Of a stretch of 64,000 nucleotides of DNA, positions 57,563 through 64,000 are shown piece after piece. The stretch's first letter is position 1; each line of letters starts with the position of its first letter. Source of the stretch: Kangiella profundi (lineage in GTDB: Bacteria > Pseudomonadota > Gammaproteobacteria > Enterobacterales > Kangiellaceae). The translations under genes and the position numbers were made by a program. The notes under the pieces are model-generated. The model was not told where the DNA came from and did no database searches. It saw only the letters and a program-made list of their open reading frames with translations. The DNA lies in the NCBI RefSeq assembly GCF_002838765.1, contig NZ_CP025120.1, positions 1-64,000 on the forward strand. The letters are read 5' to 3'.

Positions 57563-58159
57563 ATGCAAAGAACAATGTTACTGGTAGGGATAATTTTATT
57601 TAGCTCACCGATACTGGCAAAGACTTCCAGCGAAAAATTAGTAGAAGCAGCACTAGAGAGAACACAATTTGAGGTGAGGTATGATGGCCGATACATGGCC
57701 ATTGATTATCCAAACGGTGATGTGCCACTAGATATGGGTGTCTGTACTGACGTAGTCATTCGATCCTATCGTAAGCTGGGCATTGATTTGCAGCAATTGG
57801 TGCATGAAGACATGCGCGATAATTTTGAATTATATCCATCGAAGAGAATTTGGGGGTTATCCTCAACTGATAAGAATATCGATCATCGCCGAGTGCCAAA
57901 CCTGCAAGCATTCTTTAGTCGCCAAGGTAAAAGCCTACCGATAAGTAATGATCCGCAGCATTATCAGCCTGGAGATATCGTTAGTTGGATGTTGCCGGGC
58001 AATCTGCCGCATATCGGTATCGTAACCGATAAGAAAGATCTAGAAACTGGTAACCCATTGATTGTGCACAATATTGGAGCTGGCCCAAAGCTCAAAGATA
58101 TGCTGTTTAACTATAATATAACTGGCCATTTCCGCTATTTCCCGCAAAGTGAAGAATAA
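57563..58159 (+). CDS. DUF1287 family secreted protein (NlpC/P60-like)
   Basis: The 198-residue protein has a signal peptide ending near PILA. The family core is seen in RYMAIDYPNGDVPLDMGVCTDVVIRSYRKLGIDLQQLVHEDM (Cys as possible nucleophile), the GDIVSWMLPGNLPHIGIVTD block with His and the IVHNIGAG motif. DUF1287 proteins look like NlpC/P60 cysteine peptidases. The start at 57563 has GAAGG upstream; a start at 57539 overlapping the preceding gene is possible. Confidence 0.82.
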   Translation: MQRTMLLVGIILFSSPILAKTSSEKLVEAALERTQFEVRYDGRYMAIDYPNGDVPLDMGVCTDVVIRSYRKLGIDLQQLVHEDMRDNFELYPSKRIWGLSSTDKNIDHRRVPNLQAFFSRQGKSLPISNDPQHYQPGDIVSWMLPGNLPHIGIVTDKKDLETGNPLIVHNIGAGPKLKDMLFNYNITGHFRYFPQSEE

Positions 58160-58247
58160 GCCTGAATAAGCTTTAGTATTCGGTCAGAAAAGGCTAATCT
58201 AGAGTTATGTATTTCAAAAAACTATTGATCTGTAAGTGAGCAGAGTT

Positions 58248-58658
58248 ATGTCGACAAAACCGAGTATTATTATTTCTTCGCTTGATGTAGAAAGACTGGA
58301 AAAGATTTTGGAAGCCTTGCCACACGGCACCGTGGGTAAAGAAGAATTGGAAACTGAGTTGGAAAGAGCGGAAATTGTTGAGCCTGAAGAAATTCCTGCC
58401 AATGTTGTCACCATGAATTCGACTGTACGGTTCAAAGTTGCATCATCCGATGAAGAATTTGAATATACCCTGGTCTATCCAAAAGATGCTGACGGTTCTA
58501 AGCATAAGATTTCAATTTTAGCTCCAGTAGGTAGCGCTATGTTAGGCTTGAAAGAAGGGGGTGAAATTGAATGGCCCAAACCGGGCGGTGGCAGCTTAAC
58601 AGTACACATTGATCAGATCGTTTCGCAGCCAGAAAGAGAAGGGTTGTATTATAGATAA
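58248..58658 (+). CDS. rnk: Rnk, regulator of nucleoside diphosphate kinase
   Basis: The 136-residue protein has a short N-terminal coiled coil (SSLDVERLEKILEAL) and a C-terminal GreA/GreB-like domain with VTMNSTVRFKVASSDEEFEYTLVYP, ISILAPVGSAMLGLKEGGEIEW and a late GGSLTVHIDQI. Rnk binds RNA polymerase near the secondary channel. The start at 58248 gives the usual MSxKPxIIIS opening. Confidence 0.9.
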   Translation: MSTKPSIIISSLDVERLEKILEALPHGTVGKEELETELERAEIVEPEEIPANVVTMNSTVRFKVASSDEEFEYTLVYPKDADGSKHKISILAPVGSAMLGLKEGGEIEWPKPGGGSLTVHIDQIVSQPEREGLYYR

Positions 58659-58716
58659 TTGATAAATAAAGTGATGGTTAAGTAGCGTAAAATCGAAAGT
58701 GTTTAAGGAGCAAGTT

Positions 58717-59001
58717 ATGTCGAATGAAGGTTATCACGAACCTTATGAAGAACTATCTGACGAAACCAAAGATATGCATCGCGCCATTATTTCATTGATG
58801 GAAGAACTGGAAGCCGTGGATTGGTATAACCAGCGAATCGATTGTTGCAAAGATGACGATTTAAAGAAAATCCTGAAGCATAATCGCGATGAAGAAAAAG
58901 AACACGCCGCCATGGTAATGGAGTGGATTAGACGCAGGGATCCTAAGTTTGATCAACAGCTTAAAGATTACTTATTTACAGAAGACGAAATTGGTCATTA
59001 A
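58717..59001 (+). CDS. Encapsulated ferritin-like protein (EncFtn family)
   Basis: The 94-residue protein matches the EncFtn half-ferritin pattern. MEELEAVDWYNQR holds the first ferroxidase Glu, HNRDEEKEHAAMVMEWIRR supplies the Glu and His ligands, and it ends DPKFDQQLKDYLFT. Known EncFtn forms a ring of dimers with the iron site at dimer interfaces, and sits inside an encapsulin shell through a C-terminal targeting peptide. Here the chain stops right after the helical domain (EDEIGH), so no targeting peptide is present, and no encapsulin gene lies nearby. The ATG at 58717 has AAGGAG 6 bp upstream. Confidence 0.88.
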   Translation: MSNEGYHEPYEELSDETKDMHRAIISLMEELEAVDWYNQRIDCCKDDDLKKILKHNRDEEKEHAAMVMEWIRRRDPKFDQQLKDYLFTEDEIGH

Positions 59002-59008
59002 ATTATAG

Positions 59009-59042
59009 AAGCCTCAAGATTAAATCTGAGGCTTTAATTTTA
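59009..59042 (+). terminator. Rho-independent terminator after the EncFtn gene
   Basis: The stem AAGCCTCA(A)GAT/ATCTGAGGCTT has one bulged base and loop TAA. A TAATTTTA tail follows, 7 bp after the stop. Confidence 0.8.
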
Positions 59043-59059
59043 CTTGGGGAAGAAGTTAT

Positions 59060-60238
59060 TTGTCTGAACAAAAAACTAATAATGACATACATTGGTTAAC
59101 GGGGCAGTTTCGTGATTGGAGCGACGAATTAAAATACCGTGGCTCAATTGAGAAGAGAGTGCGCCTAGAAACTCGGCTGGCATTAATTGTAGTAGCGGTT
59201 ATATTTGCCTTATTTGGTATAACAGACTACAACCTGCTCGGACTAACCCGCGAATATTACTTGCTATTAGCCATGCGCATTACAGTGGTGAGCTCATGTT
59301 TAGCTTTAGCTTTTATTATTGGTCGCTGGGGTGGCTTTGCTAAAAGTGTCTGGCTACATGCTTTACCACTCTGGATAGTTGCCACTGGAATTGTACTCAT
59401 TGTTCCGCTACGCCCTGAAAGTCTATTGACGCAAGTTACCGCGATAGTAGTGGCAATAATGGCATTCTATCTACTGATTCCTAATCTTCTTACCGTATCA
59501 GCCTTAGCCAGCTTATTTCTAAGCATCAGCTTTATAACAGCGGCGGTGGTATTTGCGGGAATAACTTTAGTAGGAACAATTACAATTGGCCTGTTAATCA
59601 TAGTGGCTAATATCGTTGGCTACACCGCATTGTTGCGTATCGAGATCCTACAGCGGAAACAGTTTGCCTTGCTGTGTGAGGAGCGCGAACAAAATCAGCA
59701 TCTGCAAAAAGAAATCGCACACCGACAATCGTTAGAAGATCAGTTACGCATGGCGGCGGAACTTGATGCACTAACAGGTGTTGATAGCCGTGGCCATTTT
59801 ATGAAAAGAGCAAAAGCGTTGTTGCAACGCTCAAGTTATGAAAAGGCACCTTTTAGCCTATTTATGATCGATGTGGATCATTTTAAGCGAGTCAATGATA
59901 CCTGGGGACACACCTATGGTGATCGAATTTTGACGAGAATTGTCGATGCCTGCCAGCAATCACTCAGACCAAACGACATTATTGGTCGATTTGGTGGTGA
60001 AGAGTTTGTGGTTGGCTTGCCTTGTACTGATGAAGAAGCAGCACAAGCTATAGCCAAACGCATAAAAGATAGTGTGGCAGCAATAGAGCTAGAAGGTGAA
60101 ATGAGCAATCAGCGACTTAGCGTCACTATTGGGGTTGCAGTTGCCAGCCCGGATGAGGACCTCGATTCAGTAATTATGCGAGCAGACGATAAGCTCTATA
60201 TCGGAAAGCGTGAAGGCAGAAATCGGGTGGTGGTATAA
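59060..60238 (+). CDS. Membrane-bound diguanylate cyclase (GGDEF)
   Basis: The 392-residue protein has about six membrane helices (about 38-200) of unassigned sensor type and a short coiled coil (about 205-235). A GGDEF domain follows, with the active site in FGGEEF and an intact inhibitory site RPND five residues before it. DALTGVDSRGHFM and FMIDVDHFKRVNDTWGH are typical. It should make cyclic di-GMP and be feedback-inhibited. The start is TTG (GGGGAAGAAG upstream), since no ATG gives a complete N-terminus. Confidence 0.9.
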   Translation: MSEQKTNNDIHWLTGQFRDWSDELKYRGSIEKRVRLETRLALIVVAVIFALFGITDYNLLGLTREYYLLLAMRITVVSSCLALAFIIGRWGGFAKSVWLHALPLWIVATGIVLIVPLRPESLLTQVTAIVVAIMAFYLLIPNLLTVSALASLFLSISFITAAVVFAGITLVGTITIGLLIIVANIVGYTALLRIEILQRKQFALLCEEREQNQHLQKEIAHRQSLEDQLRMAAELDALTGVDSRGHFMKRAKALLQRSSYEKAPFSLFMIDVDHFKRVNDTWGHTYGDRILTRIVDACQQSLRPNDIIGRFGGEEFVVGLPCTDEEAAQAIAKRIKDSVAAIELEGEMSNQRLSVTIGVAVASPDEDLDSVIMRADDKLYIGKREGRNRVVV

Positions 60239-60297
60239 GGTTATGACAGCTTTGACGTACCTCACATAAGTTTTTCAATATTAAGTATGGTAAAAAT

Positions 60298-61092
60298 ATG
60301 ACTGTTGAGATGCATATAGTTGATGCCTTTACGGAGCGTTTGTTTGCTGGCAATCCTGCAGCGGTTGTTATTACCGAGGAGTGGCTGGATGTTTCTTTGA
60401 TGCAATCAATTGCTGCTGAAAATAACCTTTCTGAAACGGCTTTCCTCAAGCCTGTGCAAAATGATCATTATCAAATCCGTTGGTTTTCACCTTTAACCGA
60501 AATTGACTTCTGTGGTCATGCAACCATGGCTTCAGCATTTGTAGTCTTCCTAAAAAATGAACATTGTCATGAAGTCACGTTCAGCGCAACTGCAGTAGGT
60601 GACTTGTTGGTCACTAAACAGGCCGAGGGTGCCATTAATATGAGTTTCCCTAATCGAAAGCCTGAGCCAGTTGGTGATGTGCCGCAGGCATTATTAGATG
60701 GTTTATCAAAGAAGAAACCACATCAGGTTTTACGCAGTGAGCAGGCATATTTTGCAATCTATGATGATGAGCAGACTGTAAGAGAACTTGAGTATGACAG
60801 TGAACAGCTAAAGCAATTAGCGCCCTATGATGTGGTGGTTTCTGCGCCAGGCAAAGACTATGACTTTGTGTCTCGCTATTTCTGGCCAGCCAATGGTGGT
60901 GATGAAGATCCAGTGACGGGTTCGATTCATGCCGGGCTTGCGCCTTACTGGGGCGAGAAAATGAGCAAGCAGGAATTGAAGGCTTATCAGGCTTCAAAGC
61001 GTGGTGGTGTGGTTTATTGTAGACTGGCCGGTGATAGGGTGCATGTGTCTGGGAAGGCAGTTTTGTATTTAAAAGGTAAAATTGCTATTTAG
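60298..61092 (+). CDS. PhzF family protein
   Basis: The 264-residue protein has the PhzF/diaminopimelate-epimerase-like fold: IVDAFTERLFAGNPAAVVI at the start, NLSETAFL with the likely catalytic Glu, RWFSPLTEIDFCGHATMASA and the second-domain block GGDEDPVTGSIHAGLAPYWG. PhzF itself is a phenazine-pathway isomerase; most homologues have unknown substrates. No phenazine gene is nearby. Confidence 0.9.
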   Translation: MTVEMHIVDAFTERLFAGNPAAVVITEEWLDVSLMQSIAAENNLSETAFLKPVQNDHYQIRWFSPLTEIDFCGHATMASAFVVFLKNEHCHEVTFSATAVGDLLVTKQAEGAINMSFPNRKPEPVGDVPQALLDGLSKKKPHQVLRSEQAYFAIYDDEQTVRELEYDSEQLKQLAPYDVVVSAPGKDYDFVSRYFWPANGGDEDPVTGSIHAGLAPYWGEKMSKQELKAYQASKRGGVVYCRLAGDRVHVSGKAVLYLKGKIAI

Positions 61093-61174
61093 GCTAGGTT
61101 CAGAAAGTTGGGCGTATGCTGGTCTAGGTCAGCTCATAATGAGCTGGTAAAAAAACTAAACAAAGGAGTTGGTT

Positions 61175-61663
61175 ATGAAGATTATGAATAAAGTAACAGC
61201 GGCTGTAGTGGGGATCTCTTTAACATTATTGGGTGGAGTAGCTTTGGCCGATAGCACTAAAGAAGAAGCAACTCAGGAACAATCTGACACTCAGGAAAAC
61301 GCACGCGGGATTGAGAAATCAGACATCAAGCGCGGAATGCCAATTGCAAAACCAAAACCGCAGCAAGCAGGTGATCCCATTCCGGATATTGATATCAAGG
61401 CAAATCAAGCGGAAAAGACGCTGCAAGACGACAAGACAAAGCGCGCTGGAGATCCGATTCCAGGTATTGATATTACGGTGAATCAGGTAAAAGGTGTTTG
61501 CCAGGAAAATTGTGATCAAGAAACAGCCGCTGTTAAAAAAGGTGGAAGCAAGTTTAAGGCGGGCAAAGCATTAGCAGATACCGTTAAGAAAGTGGATGAC
61601 GGTAATGATGACGTTGATCATGTGGATGAAGACAGCGATGATGATGGTTTGCTGGATCAATAA
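61175..61663 (+). CDS. Secreted protein with AGDPIP repeat and acidic tail
   Basis: The 162-residue precursor has a signal peptide (MKIMNKVTAAVVGISLTLL, cleavage near ALA). A Gln/Glu-rich stretch leads into two copies of an AGDPIP-x-IDI-x2-NQ unit and a CQENC pair. The tail is very acidic (DDGNDDVDHVDEDSDDDGLL) and looks like a calcium-binding thrombospondin-type-3-like segment. No family is recognised. AAAGGAG lies 7 bp before the chosen ATG. Confidence 0.68.
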   Translation: MKIMNKVTAAVVGISLTLLGGVALADSTKEEATQEQSDTQENARGIEKSDIKRGMPIAKPKPQQAGDPIPDIDIKANQAEKTLQDDKTKRAGDPIPGIDITVNQVKGVCQENCDQETAAVKKGGSKFKAGKALADTVKKVDDGNDDVDHVDEDSDDDGLLDQ

Positions 61664-61678
61664 CTCCTATTAATTCAC

Positions 61679-62338
61679 ATGAAGTATTTACTTTTCCTTG
61701 GTACGGTACGAGACAGTACCCCACCTAAACCCGCAAGGTTAGGATTAAGAGTCGCAAAAGCCTGTCTTAAACATTTAAAGCAATTTCAAGCAGAACATGA
61801 TGTCGAGCTAGTCGATCCCATGGACTATGACTTAAGCGCTCCATTCAAACCGCACTTTGCTTATGCCAAAGGCCAGGCACCAAAATCGCTTGATGAATTA
61901 GCCGAAAAAATTAAACAGGCCGATGGCTACGTTATGGTCAGTCCGGAATACAACCACACCATGAGTCCGGCGTTATCACACCTGCTTAATCATTTTGGCA
62001 GTTCATTGTTTTCCTATAAGCCCAGTGTCATCGTGACCTACTCGGCAGGACAGTGGGGCGGAGTTCGAGCGGCCATGTCCATGCGTGGTATTTTGTCTGA
62101 GTTAGGTTGTTTGCCAGTATCGGCAATGACCAATATTCCAAAGGCTCAGGAAGTGTTTCATGAAGATGGTAGTTATCAGGAAGAACAAAACAGCGAGCGC
62201 TGGAATAATTATCTAGCGCGTGGGTTTTTACAGCTAGAATGGTGGGCGCAGGCGACTAAACAGCATCGAGAAGCCGTGGACCCCGACAAAGTGATACAGG
62301 CCTTTAAGAAATATCCTTCACAACGCAATGCACCTTAA
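61679..62338 (+). CDS. NADPH-dependent FMN reductase family protein
   Basis: The 219-residue flavodoxin-like protein has the GTVRDSTPPKPARLGLRVA phosphate-binding loop, ADGYVMVSPEYNHTMSPALSHLLNHF and the VTYSAGQWGGVRAAMSMRGIL block. The family reduces FMN or quinones with NAD(P)H. It starts 15 bp after the repeat-protein gene with no strong ribosome site. Confidence 0.86.
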   Translation: MKYLLFLGTVRDSTPPKPARLGLRVAKACLKHLKQFQAEHDVELVDPMDYDLSAPFKPHFAYAKGQAPKSLDELAEKIKQADGYVMVSPEYNHTMSPALSHLLNHFGSSLFSYKPSVIVTYSAGQWGGVRAAMSMRGILSELGCLPVSAMTNIPKAQEVFHEDGSYQEEQNSERWNNYLARGFLQLEWWAQATKQHREAVDPDKVIQAFKKYPSQRNAP

Positions 62339-62424
62339 GCCAACAGGAATATGATAGCTAAAGCTTCTGATTTAATAGCAATTAGACTATCGTATAGAGT
62401 AGTTCCCATTTAATTGAGCGAAAT

Positions 62425-64000
62425 ATGGCGCAGCAGGATTGGCATACAATCGATGTTGAAACAGTGCTCAATAAGCTCGAGTCTAGTCAGCAAGGACTGG
62501 AATTGCAGCAAGTTGAACAACGCCAAAAAGATTTTGGCGCAAACTGTTTACCTCAGGCAGCAAGGCCTGGCTGGCTGATACGCTTTATACGTCAATTCCA
62601 CAACACCCTGATCTATGTTCTTCTTATCTCTGCTGCGATAACAGCGCTATTACAGCACTGGGTCGATACTTCGGTAATAGTAGCCGTGGTTTTGATTAAT
62701 GCCATGGTTGGTCTATTACAGGAAGGCAAAGCAGAGCGAGCATTGGATGCCATACGAAAGATGCTCGCCTTAAAAGCTGCAGTCATTAGAAATGATCAGC
62801 GAATCACCATTGAAGCGGAAAATTTAGTACCCGGAGACATTGTCATACTCGAAGCAGGCGACAAAGTACCGGCGGATCTGAGGCTGATAAAAGCACATAA
62901 CCTGAAAATAGAAGAAGCTATTTTAACAGGCGAATCACTTGGCGTAGAAAAACAAATCGAGGCAGTGGAAGAAAAAGCAGTACTCGGTGATCGAAGTTGC
63001 ATGGCCTACAGTGGCACCACAATAACCAGAGGGCAGGGACAAGGTGTTGTGGTAGCAACCGGAAAGCACACCGAAGTTGGTCGAATTAGCGGAATGCTGT
63101 CGGAAGTAAAAAGACTTACTACGCCGTTAATTGAGCAAATGGATACATTTGCTAAGTGGCTTAGCTTTGTCATTGTCATGATAGCCATCTTAATATTTGC
63201 AGCTGGCTATTGGCTACTCGGCTATGAGTTTAGTGAATTGTTCATGGCGGTTGTTGGCTTAACGGTAGCGGCTATCCCTGAAGGCTTGCCCGCAGTGCTA
63301 ACTATAACACTTGCTGTAGGTGTACAGGCGATGGCTAAGAAGAATGCCATTGTCCGACAGCTACCAGCAATAGAAACGCTAGGTTCAGTTTCGGTGATAT
63401 GTACAGACAAGACTGGAACTCTGACGCGTAATGAAATGAGTGTGGTGGCAGTCTGTACTTCGGAAAATAACTATGACGTAAGTGGTGATGGTTATATACC
63501 AATCGGGACAATCTCAAACCATGAGCGATCTGTTGAAATAGAGACAGAGCAACAATTAACAAGCATAGGCCTGACAGGCTTGCTGTGTAATGACTCGCAA
63601 CTACAAAAAGAAGGCAATGCGTGGAGTGTCGAAGGTGATCCAATGGAAGCGGCATTATTAACATTTGCCGGGAAGATTGGATTTGATTTGGAAGCTAGTA
63701 GAAAAGAGTGGGTGCGAACGGACCTCATACCTTTTGATGCCAGCCATCGATTCATGGCCACTTTAAATCATGATCACCAGGCTAATGCAGCAATCTATGT
63801 AAAGGGAGCACCTGAAAAAATACTAGAGCTGTGCACTAAACAAATGGCCGATCAGGATCAAGAGAAAGAAATTGATCAAAAATACTGGCAAACAAAAGCA
63901 GCCGAACTGGCCAGCAAAGGTCAGCGAGTTATCGCGCTAGCAATAAAAAAAGTACCGGTAGAACATATAATACTGACACATCGTGATTTAGAAGAGGGGT
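62425..64000 (+). CDS. P2-type cation-transporting ATPase (partial, cut by window end)
   Basis: The frame runs open from ATG 62425 to the window edge, giving about 525 residues so far of an expected ~900. The N-terminal cation ATPase domain starts MAQQDWHTIDVETVLNKL. Transmembrane segments (about 55-95) lead to the actuator loop with ILTGES. The membrane ion-binding motif is AAIPEGLPAVLTITLAVG, and the phosphorylation motif CTDKTGTLTRNEM precedes the nucleotide domain with VKGAPEKI. PEGLP is typical of P2A/P2B calcium pumps, so Ca2+ is the most likely ion. Confidence 0.9.
   Translation, partial: MAQQDWHTIDVETVLNKLESSQQGLELQQVEQRQKDFGANCLPQAARPGWLIRFIRQFHNTLIYVLLISAAITALLQHWVDTSVIVAVVLINAMVGLLQEGKAERALDAIRKMLALKAAVIRNDQRITIEAENLVPGDIVILEAGDKVPADLRLIKAHNLKIEEAILTGESLGVEKQIEAVEEKAVLGDRSCMAYSGTTITRGQGQGVVVATGKHTEVGRISGMLSEVKRLTTPLIEQMDTFAKWLSFVIVMIAILIFAAGYWLLGYEFSELFMAVVGLTVAAIPEGLPAVLTITLAVGVQAMAKKNAIVRQLPAIETLGSVSVICTDKTGTLTRNEMSVVAVCTSENNYDVSGDGYIPIGTISNHERSVEIETEQQLTSIGLTGLLCNDSQLQKEGNAWSVEGDPMEAALLTFAGKIGFDLEASRKEWVRTDLIPFDASHRFMATLNHDHQANAAIYVKGAPEKILELCTKQMADQDQEKEIDQKYWQTKAAELASKGQRVIALAIKKVPVEHIILTHRDLEEG

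Overview
The window reads as the replication-origin end of a gammaproteobacterial chromosome. It opens on the first base of dnaA and continues dnaN, recF, gyrB in the usual order. Conserved housekeeping content (pepQ divergent from fadBA, yigZ, sirB, ubiK, rep, yifB, rnk, katG), a moderately AT-rich composition and the gene mix suggest a marine or halophilic gammaproteobacterium, possibly a relative of Kangiella. That genus guess is an inference from gene order and protein style, not the result of a search.

Layout. (1) 1-9.1 kb: the dnaA-dnaN-recF-gyrB replication block, with two perfect 16-bp parS-like centromere sites inside recF. Then come a class III-like polyphosphate kinase 2, a dodecin and a YjgR/HerA-like ATPase. 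(2) 9.2-21 kb: an orphan GspE/PilB-type ATPase, a BsuPI-domain lipoprotein, ubiK-sirB-yigZ-pepQ on the minus strand, fadBA on the plus strand with a FadR-like operator between them, a small membrane protein, a VOC protein and Rep helicase. (3) 21-29.2 kb: a candidate sulfide/persulfide locus. It holds a persulfide-dioxygenase-like metallohydrolase, an RND exporter with a LolA-like periplasmic protein and an outer-membrane barrel, a DUF2892 protein, a BigR/YgaV-like ArsR repressor coupled to a rhodanese, and a cysteine-desulfurase-like enzyme. Tandem ATTAG-N6-CTAAT inverted repeats lie between the metallohydrolase and RND genes. (4) 29.4-32.7 kb: a lipoprotein, YifB/ComM and tiny overlapping membrane ORFs ahead of a DUF6869 gene.

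(5) 33.1-37.5 kb and 41.9-46.45 kb: two stretches that look like integron gene-cassette arrays. Small plus-strand genes follow one another, and most stop codons lie inside or just before a TAAC-type attC start, with GTTRRRY-type ends before the next gene. About 15 cassettes can be outlined. No integron integrase is in the window, so this is a CALIN (attC cluster lacking an integrase) or part of a sedentary integron. Two cassette genes carry in-frame nonsense codons, and one seems to have an ATC in place of its start codon. Cassette products include DUF2971, a HEPN-motif protein, a nucleotidyltransferase-like protein and DUF2314. Between the two stretches (37.5-41.8 kb) lies a non-cassette block: a BaeSR-like two-component system, a small secreted protein and a DUF1996 lipoprotein.

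(6) 46.45-64 kb: MipA/OmpV barrel, a membrane-anchored M28 peptidase, a Sel1-repeat lipoprotein, a serine hydrolase, katG, a run of poorly known genes (alpha/beta hydrolase, cytochrome b561, two small membrane proteins, a DUF6920-like protein, DUF1287), rnk, an encapsulated-ferritin (EncFtn) homologue without an encapsulin neighbour, a diguanylate cyclase, PhzF, a secreted repeat protein, an FMN reductase and a P2-type cation ATPase cut by the window edge. No rRNA, tRNA, CRISPR array, transposase or prophage was recognised.
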